Origin: Mucilaginibacter sp. cycad4
Lineage (GTDB): Bacteria > Bacteroidota > Bacteroidia > Sphingobacteriales > Sphingobacteriaceae
Reading direction: 5' to 3'
Length of the DNA stretch: 64,000 nt
Assembly (NCBI RefSeq): GCF_034263275.1
Contig: NZ_CP139559.1
Coordinates: 4,712,001-4,776,000, forward strand
The notes under the pieces are model-generated. The model was not told the origin of the DNA. It saw only the letters and a list, made by a program, of their open reading frames with translations, and searched no databases. Position numbers and translations under genes: made by a program. Shown piece after piece: positions 27,240 through 36,218 of this stretch. Within the stretch, counting starts at the first letter, position 1; every line of letters begins with the position of its first letter.

Positions 27240-27842
27240 ATGAGCGAACCAGAAGAAAAACAGGAATTTAACATAACGGTTTATACAGAAAACCAAATTG
27301 GCTTATTAAGCCGGATAGCTATTATATTTACACGCCGAAAAATCAATATCGACAGCCTGAATACCTCTCCATCGGAGATTGACAGTATTCACCGCTTCAA
27401 TATCGTGATCAACGAGTCGGAAGATGTGGTGCGTAAGCTTACCCGCCAGATTGAAAAGCAGGTAGAAGTATTAAAAGTATATTATCACACCAACGAAGAT
27501 GTGATATGGCAGGAATTAGCGTTATATAAGGTATCAACCGATGTAATTGCTGAAAAGGTTAGTGTTGAACGTTTATTACGCGAAAACGGTGCCCGCGCGG
27601 TAGTGATCCGTAAGGACTATACCGTGTTTGAAACCACCGGTCACCGCGAGGAAACAGATAACCTGATCAACATTTTACAGCCTTACGGCCTCATAGAGTT
27701 TGTACGCAGCGCACGTGTTGCTATCATTAAAGACAGCGATGGCTTTAATCGCAAGCTCCGCGAGTTTGAAAGGCTTGAACCAGGTGAGGACGTGATTGAA
27801 AACGAATATCTGAACCAGGGACAGAAGGTGTTTACGATGTAA
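27240..27842 (+). CDS. ilvN: Acetolactate synthase, small (regulatory) subunit
   Basis: A 200-residue partner of IlvB. The N-terminal ACT domain (about 10-85, with NQIGLLSRIAIIFTRR) is the usual valine feedback site. The C-terminal ALS_ss_C-like domain (about 95-180) follows. It is placed between ilvB and ilvC. Confidence 0.94.
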   Translation: MSEPEEKQEFNITVYTENQIGLLSRIAIIFTRRKINIDSLNTSPSEIDSIHRFNIVINESEDVVRKLTRQIEKQVEVLKVYYHTNEDVIWQELALYKVSTDVIAEKVSVERLLRENGARAVVIRKDYTVFETTGHREETDNLINILQPYGLIEFVRSARVAIIKDSDGFNRKLREFERLEPGEDVIENEYLNQGQKVFTM

Positions 27843-27887
27843 AGCGCAAAGCTTAAGGCTTAAGGCTGAAAGCCGAAAGCTAAAAAA

Positions 27888-27969
27888 CGTCATTGCGAGG
27901 TACGAAGCAACCCCAAACTATACAGAGCGGATCTGCAAATCGGGGATTGCTTCGTACCTCGCAATGACG
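27888..27969 (+). repeat. Palindromic element family A, copy 1
   Basis: An 82-base element whose ends are near-perfect inverted repeats of about 27 bases: CGTCATTGCGAGGTACGAAG reads the same on both strands from the two ends. The centre is asymmetric (CTATACAGAGCGGATCTGCA), so orientation can be told. It lies between ilvN and ilvC and would form a strong hairpin in the operon mRNA. Copies 2-4 are at 29176, 40310 and 43411. Confidence 0.85.
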
Positions 27970-28057
27970 GGAATAAAAGAAAAGAAAGTTAAATTACTCA
28001 TACAATAAAATCGGCGAGATCACCATCAATCGGTGAAATCCCAAAAATCAAAAAACA

Positions 28058-29116
28058 ATGGCAAAACTAAATTTCGGCGGCACTGAAGAAAACGTAGTAA
28101 CCCGCGAAGAGTTCCCTTTATCAAAAGCTCAGGAAGTATTAAAAGATGAAGTTGTAGCGGTAATTGGCTATGGCGTACAAGGTCCGGGTCAGGCATTGAA
28201 CCAAAAGGACAATGGTATCAACGTAATTGTTGGTCAGCGTAAAGGCACCAAAACATGGGATAAAGCTATCAGCGATGGCTTTGTACCGGGCGAAACCCTT
28301 TTTGAAATTGAAGAAGCTTTAGAAAAAGGAACTGTAATTTGCTACTTATTGAGCGATGCAGCCCAAATCGCGTTGTGGCCAACTGTTAAAAAACATTTAA
28401 CTCCAGGCAAAGCCCTTTATTTCTCTCATGGCTTTGGTATCACTTTCAACGAGCAAACAGGTATCATCCCTCCTGCTGATGTCGACGTATTCCTGGTTGC
28501 CCCTAAAGGTTCAGGTACTTCATTACGCCGTATGTTCCTGCAAGGCCGTGGCTTAAACTCAAGCTACGCTATCTTCCAGGATGCTACAGGTAAAGCATTT
28601 GAGCGTGTTATCGCTTTAGGTATTGCCGTAGGTAGCGGTTACCTGTTCGAAACTAACTTCAAAAAAGAAGTTTACAGCGATTTAACCGGCGAGCGTGGTA
28701 CTTTGATGGGCTGTGTTCAGGGTATCTTTGCCGCTCAGTACGAAGTATTGCGCAGCAATGGTCACTCACCATCTGAAGCATTTAACGAAACCGTTGAAGA
28801 GCTTACCCAATCATTAATGCCGCTTGTTGCTGAAAACGGTATGGACTGGATGTATGCAAACTGTTCAACTACTGCTCAACGCGGCGCGCTTGACTGGTGG
28901 AAAAAATTCCGTGATGCTACTAAACCTGTATTTGAAGAGCTTTACGAAAGCGTTGCTACAGGTAAAGAATCACAACGTTCAATTGATTCAAACAGCCAGC
29001 CAGATTACCGCGAAAAACTGGATGCCGAACTGAAAGAATTACGCGAAAGCGAATTATGGCAAGCAGGCAAAACAGTACGCAGCCTACGCCCTGAAAACCA
29101 GGTTGTAGAAGCGTAA
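28058..29116 (+). CDS. ilvC: Ketol-acid reductoisomerase, fungal-like class I
   Basis: A 352-residue NADPH-dependent enzyme isomerising and reducing acetolactate or acetohydroxybutyrate. The Rossmann motif GYGVQGPGQA (37-46) precedes the knotted helical domain with the metal-binding SDLTGERGTLMG segment. The C-terminal part (MDWMYANCSTTAQRGALDWW, NSQPDYREKL, RSLRPENQ) resembles yeast mitochondrial Ilv5 as recalled, not the long class II E. coli enzyme. Repeat elements lie on both sides in the spacers. Confidence 0.96.
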   Translation: MAKLNFGGTEENVVTREEFPLSKAQEVLKDEVVAVIGYGVQGPGQALNQKDNGINVIVGQRKGTKTWDKAISDGFVPGETLFEIEEALEKGTVICYLLSDAAQIALWPTVKKHLTPGKALYFSHGFGITFNEQTGIIPPADVDVFLVAPKGSGTSLRRMFLQGRGLNSSYAIFQDATGKAFERVIALGIAVGSGYLFETNFKKEVYSDLTGERGTLMGCVQGIFAAQYEVLRSNGHSPSEAFNETVEELTQSLMPLVAENGMDWMYANCSTTAQRGALDWWKKFRDATKPVFEELYESVATGKESQRSIDSNSQPDYREKLDAELKELRESELWQAGKTVRSLRPENQVVEA

Positions 29117-29175
29117 TAAATTAGGTGAAAGCCGAAAGGTTAAAGGCGAAAGCCTTAAAATAAAACTCACCAACA

Positions 29176-29257
29176 CGTCATTGCGAGGCACGAAGCAATC
29201 CCAAACTTTACAGATCGGATCTGCTAATCGGGGATTGCTTCGTTCCTCGCAATGACG
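29176..29257 (+). repeat. Palindromic element family A, copy 2
   Basis: An 82-base copy in the same orientation as copy 1, with a centre differing at only a few bases (CTTTACAGATCGGATCTGCT). It lies between ilvC and leuC, 1.3 kb from copy 1, so the two copies bracket ilvC as direct repeats. Confidence 0.85.
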
Positions 29258-29277
29258 TTACTAAAGAAAATAATACC

Positions 29278-30696
<1,419 letters not shown>

Positions 30697-30739
30697 CAGA
30701 ATAAATAAAATAACGCTGCAGATATCTAATTAATCCCAA

Positions 30740-31126
30740 ATGGAAAAAGATGAACTCACCTACAAGATCATTGGATGTGCAATGAGAGTTCATAACACAT
30801 TAGGGAACGGATTTCAGGAAGTGATATATCAAAAGTGTTTAGCAATCGAACTTGGAAAAGCAGGAATAAGCTATATAAGAGAACTCGAACATCCTATATA
30901 TTATGACGGGATCGAGGTTGGAAAAAGAAGGGCTGATTTTGTAATTGAAGGTAAACTGTCGGTAGAAATAAAAGCACTCATTAATTTGGAGGATGTGCAT
31001 CTGGCGCAAGCGAAAAATTATACAGCCGCCTATGATTTTCCTATCGGCCTATTGATAAACTTTGGCAGTCAAAGCCTTCAATATAAGCTGATCTTCAATC
31101 CAAAATATAACATTAAAATAAATTGA
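30740..31126 (+). CDS. GxxExxY family protein
   Basis: A 128-residue protein of the GxxExxY family (motif GFQEVIY at about residues 23-29), a group related by fold to PD-(D/E)XK nucleases: an RRADFVIEG strand and VEIKAL (Glu-x-Lys) match the catalytic core layout. Its function is unknown. It is inserted between leuC and leuD, 43 bases after leuC and 88 before leuD. Its flanks lack transposon ends, so it may be a passenger that joined the operon. Confidence 0.85.
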   Translation: MEKDELTYKIIGCAMRVHNTLGNGFQEVIYQKCLAIELGKAGISYIRELEHPIYYDGIEVGKRRADFVIEGKLSVEIKALINLEDVHLAQAKNYTAAYDFPIGLLINFGSQSLQYKLIFNPKYNIKIN

Positions 31127-31214
31127 ATAACAAAAAAGCCGAATTTAAGATTCAACGCATTTTGCAACATACAAGCATTCTGTAAATTCTTAAATTCTGT
31201 AAATTCTGATTCAG

Positions 31215-31805
31215 ATGGCAACTAAAATATTTAAACACATTCAAACCAGCGTAGTGCCTTTGCCTATCGAGAACATCGATACGGATCAAATTATCCCTGC
31301 AAGGTTTTTGAAGGCCACTACCCGCGATGGTTTTGGTAATAACTTATTCCGCGACTGGCGTTTTGATGGCGATGATAATCCTAAACAGGATTTCGTGCTT
31401 AACAACCCAAACTATAGCGGTAAGATCCTGGTTGCCGGTAAAAACTTCGGTTGCGGCAGTAGCCGTGAGCATGCTGCCTGGGCCATTGCCGATTATGGCT
31501 TTGATGCCGTGGTGAGCAGCTTCTTCGCCGATATTTTTAAAGGCAACGCGCTTAACAATGGCCTGCTACCGGTGCAGGTAAGCGAAGGCTTTTTAAAGAA
31601 GATCTTCGATGCTGTTTATGCCGATGAACACGCGGTAGTAGAGATCGACCTGGTTGACCAGTTCATCAAAATTGTAGCAACAGGCGAACAGGAAAGCTTT
31701 GAGGTTAACCCCTACAAAAAAGCCTGCATGACCAACGGCTATGACGATATCGACTACATCCTGAGCAAAAAGGATGAAATAGCGGAATTTGAAGGGACGA
31801 GGTAA
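31215..31805 (+). CDS. leuD: 3-isopropylmalate dehydratase, small subunit
   Basis: A 196-residue swivel-domain partner of LeuC. The IDTDQIIPARFL start, FGCGSSREHAAWA substrate-binding motif and the terminal DDIDYIL segment are characteristic. Confidence 0.96.
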   Translation: MATKIFKHIQTSVVPLPIENIDTDQIIPARFLKATTRDGFGNNLFRDWRFDGDDNPKQDFVLNNPNYSGKILVAGKNFGCGSSREHAAWAIADYGFDAVVSSFFADIFKGNALNNGLLPVQVSEGFLKKIFDAVYADEHAVVEIDLVDQFIKIVATGEQESFEVNPYKKACMTNGYDDIDYILSKKDEIAEFEGTR

Positions 31806-31894
31806 AAGGCGAAAGGTTAAAGGCAAAAGGTAAGAGAGATCAAAAAATGACTCAATGACCTAATGAGAGCGCAGCTAAATGACAGAGTAACGTA

Positions 31895-32692
31895 ATGACA
31901 ACAACAAACAAGCACATTCAGAGAGAAGGTAAAGGTACAGCCAAATTATTCGACGAACGGAGTTTAGCGAATGATTATGCTACCCTCGCTCCCCTGCTTA
32001 AGCCGGGCCTGAAGGTGCTGGATGTGGGTTGTGGTACGGGCGCTATCTCTAAAGATATAGCTGCATTAGTTGGTGAAAGCGGTCATGTAACGGGCATTGA
32101 TAACACCGAATATTTTATCCAGAGCGGCAAGGAAACTTATGCTTCGGTAAAAAACATGGAGTTGATCTATATTGATCTGTTCAGCTTTGAGCCGGAAGAA
32201 AAGTACGACCTTATTGTATCGGCAAGGGTATTACAGTGGCTGAGCAATCCGGTTGAGGCTTTGAAAAAAATGTATTCGCTGCTGAAACCTGGTGGTACAG
32301 TATCCATTTTGGATTATAATCATGAGGCTTTGCAATGGCGGCCGCAACCGCCCGCAAGTATGCAGCGTTTTTATGCTACCTTTTTAAGGTGGAGAGGTGA
32401 TGCAGGTATGAACAACCATATTGCCGAAGACCTGCACGGATATTTGCAGGAAGCAGGTTTTACCAGTATCGAAGTATTTAATGCCGATGAGGTTTACCAA
32501 AAAGGCGAATACAACTTTGAAGGCAAAGCGGGCATCTGGGCCAAGGTAGCGCAATCAAAACAAATGGTTGAAGAAGGCTATATCGATGATGAATCGCGCT
32601 TGCTGGCTATTAATGAATATACCGACTGGGTAGAAAACGAAGCCGAGCAAATGGTCATGAAACTAAAAGAAGTAAGAGGAACTAAAAAATAA
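31895..32692 (+). CDS. SAM-dependent class I methyltransferase (leucine-operon methyltransferase 1)
   Basis: A 265-residue cytosolic methyltransferase. SAM motif I is VLDVGCGTG (41-49), motif II carries the acidic GIDNTEYF, and VSARVLQWLSNP is motif IV-like. The C-terminal third (about 160-265) has extra helices that may form the substrate lid. The substrate is unknown. It lies between leuD (90 bases) and leuB (38 bases) on the same strand, so it is probably co-transcribed with leucine genes. It is not closely similar to the second methyltransferase at 35330. Confidence 0.85.
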   Translation: MTTTNKHIQREGKGTAKLFDERSLANDYATLAPLLKPGLKVLDVGCGTGAISKDIAALVGESGHVTGIDNTEYFIQSGKETYASVKNMELIYIDLFSFEPEEKYDLIVSARVLQWLSNPVEALKKMYSLLKPGGTVSILDYNHEALQWRPQPPASMQRFYATFLRWRGDAGMNNHIAEDLHGYLQEAGFTSIEVFNADEVYQKGEYNFEGKAGIWAKVAQSKQMVEEGYIDDESRLLAINEYTDWVENEAEQMVMKLKEVRGTKK

Positions 32693-32701
32693 ACAAAATA
32701 A

Positions 32702-32727
32702 ATTCCCCCTTTAGGGGGTTAGGGGGC
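32702..32727 (-). repeat. CCCCCTAACCCCCTAAAGGGGG element, copy 2
   Basis: Reverse complement of the 27200-27225 element, ending two bases before the leuB start codon, so it takes the place of the normal ribosome-binding region. Confidence 0.7.
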
Positions 32728-32729
32728 TT

Positions 32730-33806
32730 ATGGGAATTAAAAAACACATATTAGTAATACCCGGAGACGGGATAGGCCCTGAGGTTACCACCTGGGGTAA
32801 AGCAGTTTTAGAAAAAATCGGTCAGGATTATGGCCATGAGTTTTCTTTTGATGAAGCCCTGATGGGCCATGCAGGCATCGAAGCAACCGGAAATCCGCTG
32901 CCCGACGAAACACTGGCTAAGGCTAAAGCAAGCGATGCTATCCTGTTTGGCGCTATCGGTCACATCAAATATGATAACGATCCATCGGCCAAAGTGCGTC
33001 CGGAGCAGGGATTATTAAAGATCCGTAAAGAGCTTGGTTTATATGCCAACCTGCGCCCTATTATGTTGTTTGATGAGCTTTTGGATGCATCGAGCCTTAA
33101 GCCCGAAATATTGAAAGGTACAGATATCCTTTTCTTCCGCGAATTAACCGGCGACGTTTACTTCGGCGAGAAAAAACGCAGCGAAGACCGCAACACCGCT
33201 TCCGATCTGATGATCTATTCACGTTATGAAGTTGAACGTATTGCTATCAAAGCCTACGAAGCAGCACGTGTACGCGGTAAAAGACTTTGCTCCGTTGATA
33301 AGGCCAACGTACTGGAAGCATCACGCTTATGGCGCGAGGTTGTACAGGAAATTGCTAAACAATATCCTGAGGTTGAAACCGAGCACATGTTTATTGATAA
33401 CGCGGCCATGCAGCTGGTTAAAAATCCTAAAAAGTTTGATGTGGTATTAACCGCTAACCTTTTTGGCGATATCCTTACCGACGAAGCATCACAAATCGCA
33501 GGTTCGATGGGCATGCTTGCTTCAGCTTCGGTAGGTGATGGCACAGGATTTTTCGAGCCTATCCATGGTTCAGCACATGACATTGCCGGTCAGGATAAAG
33601 CAAATCCGCTGGCATCGATATTATCCGTAGCTTTAATGCTTGAAATTAGTTTCGGCTTAAAAGACGAAGCTAAAAAGATAACTGATGCTATTGACAAAAC
33701 GCTTAAAGAAGGCTACCGCACAGGCGATATCGCTGATGCGAATACCGACAAAGCCAAAATTTTAGGCACTACGGCAATGGGCCAAAAAGTGCTGGAATAT
33801 TTGTAG
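32730..33806 (+). CDS. leuB: 3-isopropylmalate dehydrogenase
   Basis: A 358-residue NAD-dependent oxidative decarboxylase of leucine synthesis. It has the GDGIGPEV start, substrate-binding RPEQGLLKIRKELGLYANLR segment, and metal-site NLFGDILTDEASQIAGSMG with the GTGFFEPIHGSAHDIAG signature. An IS3-family element is inserted 39 bases after the stop. Confidence 0.96.
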   Translation: MGIKKHILVIPGDGIGPEVTTWGKAVLEKIGQDYGHEFSFDEALMGHAGIEATGNPLPDETLAKAKASDAILFGAIGHIKYDNDPSAKVRPEQGLLKIRKELGLYANLRPIMLFDELLDASSLKPEILKGTDILFFRELTGDVYFGEKKRSEDRNTASDLMIYSRYEVERIAIKAYEAARVRGKRLCSVDKANVLEASRLWREVVQEIAKQYPEVETEHMFIDNAAMQLVKNPKKFDVVLTANLFGDILTDEASQIAGSMGMLASASVGDGTGFFEPIHGSAHDIAGQDKANPLASILSVALMLEISFGLKDEAKKITDAIDKTLKEGYRTGDIADANTDKAKILGTTAMGQKVLEYL

Positions 33807-33898
33807 GTAGAGATTAGAGCCCGGAGGTTAGAGATTAGGCAAGAATGTCCTGTCCTGAAATAGGTTGACAAAAAAAGGTTAACAAAAAGGCAGGAAAC

Positions 33899-34288
33899 AT
33901 GACAAGAAGTAGCGTAAGAGTAGTTCGGTACAGTATTAGCTTTAAACAAAAAGTAGTCAGGGAGATAGAAGAAGAAGGTCTGAGCCTGACAGAAGCAAGC
34001 CGTCGCTACGGGATCGGTGGAGCAGAGACAGTAAGCAGATGGCTTGGTGCATTAGGTAAACAATATTTACAAAACAAGGTAATCAGAGTGGAAACGAAAG
34101 CAGAGAAGGGTCGGTTATTAGAATTAGAACAGGAAGTTAAAAAGTTAAAGCTGGCTTTGGCAGATGCTTACCTGGCGCGGGATTGCGCAGAAGAGGTAGT
34201 CAAGCAGGCAGGCAAACTATACGGGGAGGATTTAAAAAAAAAGTTTGGCGGTCAAGTATCGGAGCGCTCCGGTCAAAATACAGATTAA
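33899..34288 (+). CDS. IS3-family OrfA (transposase N-terminal part)
   Basis: A 129-residue protein: a helix-turn-helix of the transposase 8 type (SFKQKVVREIEEEGLSLTEA, SRRYGIGGAETVSRWL) and a leucine-zipper region (about 65-100) that mediates dimerisation. It stops at 34288 unless the ribosome slips -1 at A_AAA_AAG (34237-34243) to make the OrfAB transposase. Confidence 0.9.
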   Translation: MTRSSVRVVRYSISFKQKVVREIEEEGLSLTEASRRYGIGGAETVSRWLGALGKQYLQNKVIRVETKAEKGRLLELEQEVKKLKLALADAYLARDCAEEVVKQAGKLYGEDLKKKFGGQVSERSGQNTD

Positions 34289-35097
34289 ATGAGTTATGCC
34301 GCTATTTTGAAGTAAGCCGGAGTGGTTACTATAAAGCGGTATCTGCTGCAGACAGAAAAGCATTAAATGAGACAGTTATCTTATCATTGGTACATGAGGT
34401 TCGCAGGAACCATCCGCGTCTGGGAGGCAAGAAGTTATACTTTCTGCTAAAGAAAGATATAACTAAAGCAGGAATACGGATGGGTAGGGATATGTTCTTT
34501 GAGTTGTTGGGCCGGCATAAGCTATTGGTAAAAAGACGCCGTAAATATGTTTCTACGACAGATTCTTATCATCGCTTCAGGGTCTACAGGAACCTAATGA
34601 AGGATAGACAGCTTACCAGTGCTCATCAGTGTTGGGTATCTGATATTACCTATATTCGTACATCAAAAGACTTTGTATACCTGTTTTTGATCACAGACGC
34701 GTTTTCGCGAAAAGTGGTAGGCTGGCATTTGTCAGATAGTCTTAGAATTGCGGGGGCTATCCGTAGCCTTCAAATGGCTATCCGGCAACGACAGTTTACG
34801 GATAGCCTGATCCATCATTCAGACCGGGGAATCCAGTATTGCAGCAATGATTATACAAAACTGTTAAAAAAGGCTAAAATCGGTATCAGCATGACAGAAG
34901 AGAACCATTGCTACGAAAATGCCATGGCGGAACGGGTGAATGGAATCTTAAAACAAGAATATGGTCTTGATAGTACATTCACTTCCGAAAAGGATGCACT
35001 TAGGGCAGTAAAAGAGGCTATAAACTCATATAATATGAACAGGCCGCATTGGTCCTTAAACCTGGCAACACCGCAGCAGATACACATGGCTGCATAA
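34183..35097 (+). CDS. IS3-family OrfB (transposase catalytic part)
   Basis: The frame is -1 relative to orfA and is entered by slippage near 34243, so the true product is the OrfAB fusion (VWRSSIGALRSKYRLNEL follows the slip). It has an HTH_21 region, then the rve integrase core with the DDE residues in VSDITYI, HHSDRGIQYCS and ENAMAERVNGILK. A palindrome CGGAGCGCTCCG at 34259-34270 downstream of the slip may stimulate it. Confidence 0.9.
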   Translation: MRRRGSQAGRQTIRGGFKKKVWRSSIGALRSKYRLNELCRYFEVSRSGYYKAVSAADRKALNETVILSLVHEVRRNHPRLGGKKLYFLLKKDITKAGIRMGRDMFFELLGRHKLLVKRRRKYVSTTDSYHRFRVYRNLMKDRQLTSAHQCWVSDITYIRTSKDFVYLFLITDAFSRKVVGWHLSDSLRIAGAIRSLQMAIRQRQFTDSLIHHSDRGIQYCSNDYTKLLKKAKIGISMTEENHCYENAMAERVNGILKQEYGLDSTFTSEKDALRAVKEAINSYNMNRPHWSLNLATPQQIHMAA

Positions 35098-35152
35098 GTT
35101 ATTAACAAAAGAAACGCATCTTTTAAAAGAAAAAAAGAAGCAAAAAAAGAAA

Positions 35153-35201
35153 AGCTGTTAATAAGTCGAAAACTCTTCGAGTTTCCGACTTATTAACAGC
35201 T
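35153..35201. repeat. Long hairpin in the right end of the IS element
   Basis: Arms AGCTGTTAATAAGTCG and its complement pair perfectly, with a second pairing AAAACTC/GAGTTT inside, giving a stem of more than 20 bp. No T-run follows. It may block transcripts or ribosomes entering or leaving the element. Confidence 0.7.
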
Positions 35202-35329
35202 CAAATAAACAACAATAATGTCTACTTTTTTCAGGACATGACAGAACAGGTGAAATCATAATTCATTGGTTATATCCCTGCAAAACAAAATCGGTGCAAT
35301 CAAAAGGCATCGGTGTAATCATATAAAAC

Positions 35330-36085
35330 ATGAAATGGAACGCTGATTTATACGACCAAAAGCACGCCTTTGTATTTAAATACGGAGAGGATGTGCTGGA
35401 GTTGCTGGATGTGAAACCAGGTGAGCGCATCCTTGACCTGGGTTGTGGTACCGGCCATTTAACTAAACAAATACAGGACAAAGGCGCTATCGTTAAAGGC
35501 ACCGATTATTCGCCCGAAATGATAGCACAGGCTAAACAGCTTTACCCGGATGTTGATTTTGCAGTAGAGAACGCGGCTGATTTTCACACGGAAGAAAAGT
35601 ATGACGCAGTGTTTTCAAACGCGGCCCTTCATTGGGTGCTTGACGCCAACGGTGCTATCCATAGCGTAGCCAACAGTCTTAAACAAGGTGGCAGGTTTGT
35701 TGCCGAAATGGGTGGCAAAGGTAATGTTGAACGTTTGATTGAGGCCACCAAACTGGTGCTGCACAATCATGGTTACAATGAAAAAGCCGATATCAAAGTA
35801 TGGTATTTTCCTTCCGTTGGCGAATATGCCACCAAACTGGAAGAGCATGGTTTCAGGGTTACTTACGTTGTTCACTATGACCGTAAAACCCCATTGCAGG
35901 ACGGTGATCAGGGTGTAGCCAAATGGATAACCATGTTTGGAGCACAATTTTTAGATGGTATCCCCGAGGATGAAAAGCAACAAATCCTGGCCGAGATCAC
36001 CAAAAAGCTTGAACCTTTTTATAACGAGGGCGGCCAATGGTATGCCGATTACAAAAGGCTAAGATTTATTGCCGTTAAAAAATAG
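35330..36085 (+). CDS. SAM-dependent methyltransferase, trans-aconitate methyltransferase-like
   Basis: A 251-residue class I methyltransferase. SAM motif I is ILDLGCGTG (34-42), GTDYSPEMI is motif II, and FSNAALHWVLD matches the NASLQWL-type motif of trans-aconitate methyltransferase (Tam). The C-terminal arrangement (WITMFGAQFLDGIPEDEKQQ, then a terminal RLRFIAVKK strand) also follows Tam. Tam relatives methylate trans-aconitate, and the yeast enzyme also methylates 3-isopropylmalate. Its place directly before leuA makes 3-isopropylmalate or a related acid a plausible substrate; this is an inference. The IS element lies upstream, so expression may depend on a local promoter. Confidence 0.82.
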   Translation: MKWNADLYDQKHAFVFKYGEDVLELLDVKPGERILDLGCGTGHLTKQIQDKGAIVKGTDYSPEMIAQAKQLYPDVDFAVENAADFHTEEKYDAVFSNAALHWVLDANGAIHSVANSLKQGGRFVAEMGGKGNVERLIEATKLVLHNHGYNEKADIKVWYFPSVGEYATKLEEHGFRVTYVVHYDRKTPLQDGDQGVAKWITMFGAQFLDGIPEDEKQQILAEITKKLEPFYNEGGQWYADYKRLRFIAVKK

Positions 36086-36095
36086 ATACGAGACG

Positions 36096-36187
36096 TGAGA
36101 TTTGAGATTTTTTTCTTAGCTTGAATCCTCGCTTGTAAAAAACAAAAAATAATATAACCGATGTAAGGTAATGAGTCTCAAATCTCA
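36096..36187. repeat. Palindromic element before leuA
   Basis: Perfect 12-bp arms TGAGATTTGAGA (36096-36107) and TCTCAAATCTCA (36176-36187) lie in the 133-base spacer between methyltransferase 2 and leuA. A further partial repeat (CATCTCAAATCT) follows. No promoter was found in it. Confidence 0.6.
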
Positions 36188-36218
36188 TATCTGACATCTC
36201 AAATCTAAATAAAACGAT

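Larger units (their letters stand above)
33846..35243 (+). mobile_element. Complete IS3-family insertion sequence (1398 bp)
   Basis: Imperfect 25-bp terminal inverted repeats are found at 33846-33870 (TGTCCTGTCCTGAAATAGGT at its start) and 35219-35243 (complement begins TGTCATGTCCTGAAAAAAGT). A 3-bp target duplication GAA flanks it (33843-33845 and 35244-35246). Inside are overlapping orfA and orfB with an A_AAA_AAG slippery site, and a long hairpin near the right end. It splits the leu cluster between leuB and the second methyltransferase, in the same orientation as the operon. It looks intact and potentially active. Confidence 0.92.

Noticed and set aside
34183..34288. orfA/orfB frame break as a disabling mutation
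   Set aside because: The A_AAA_AAG site and -1 frame relation are the normal expression mode of IS3-family transposases, seen in both elements.
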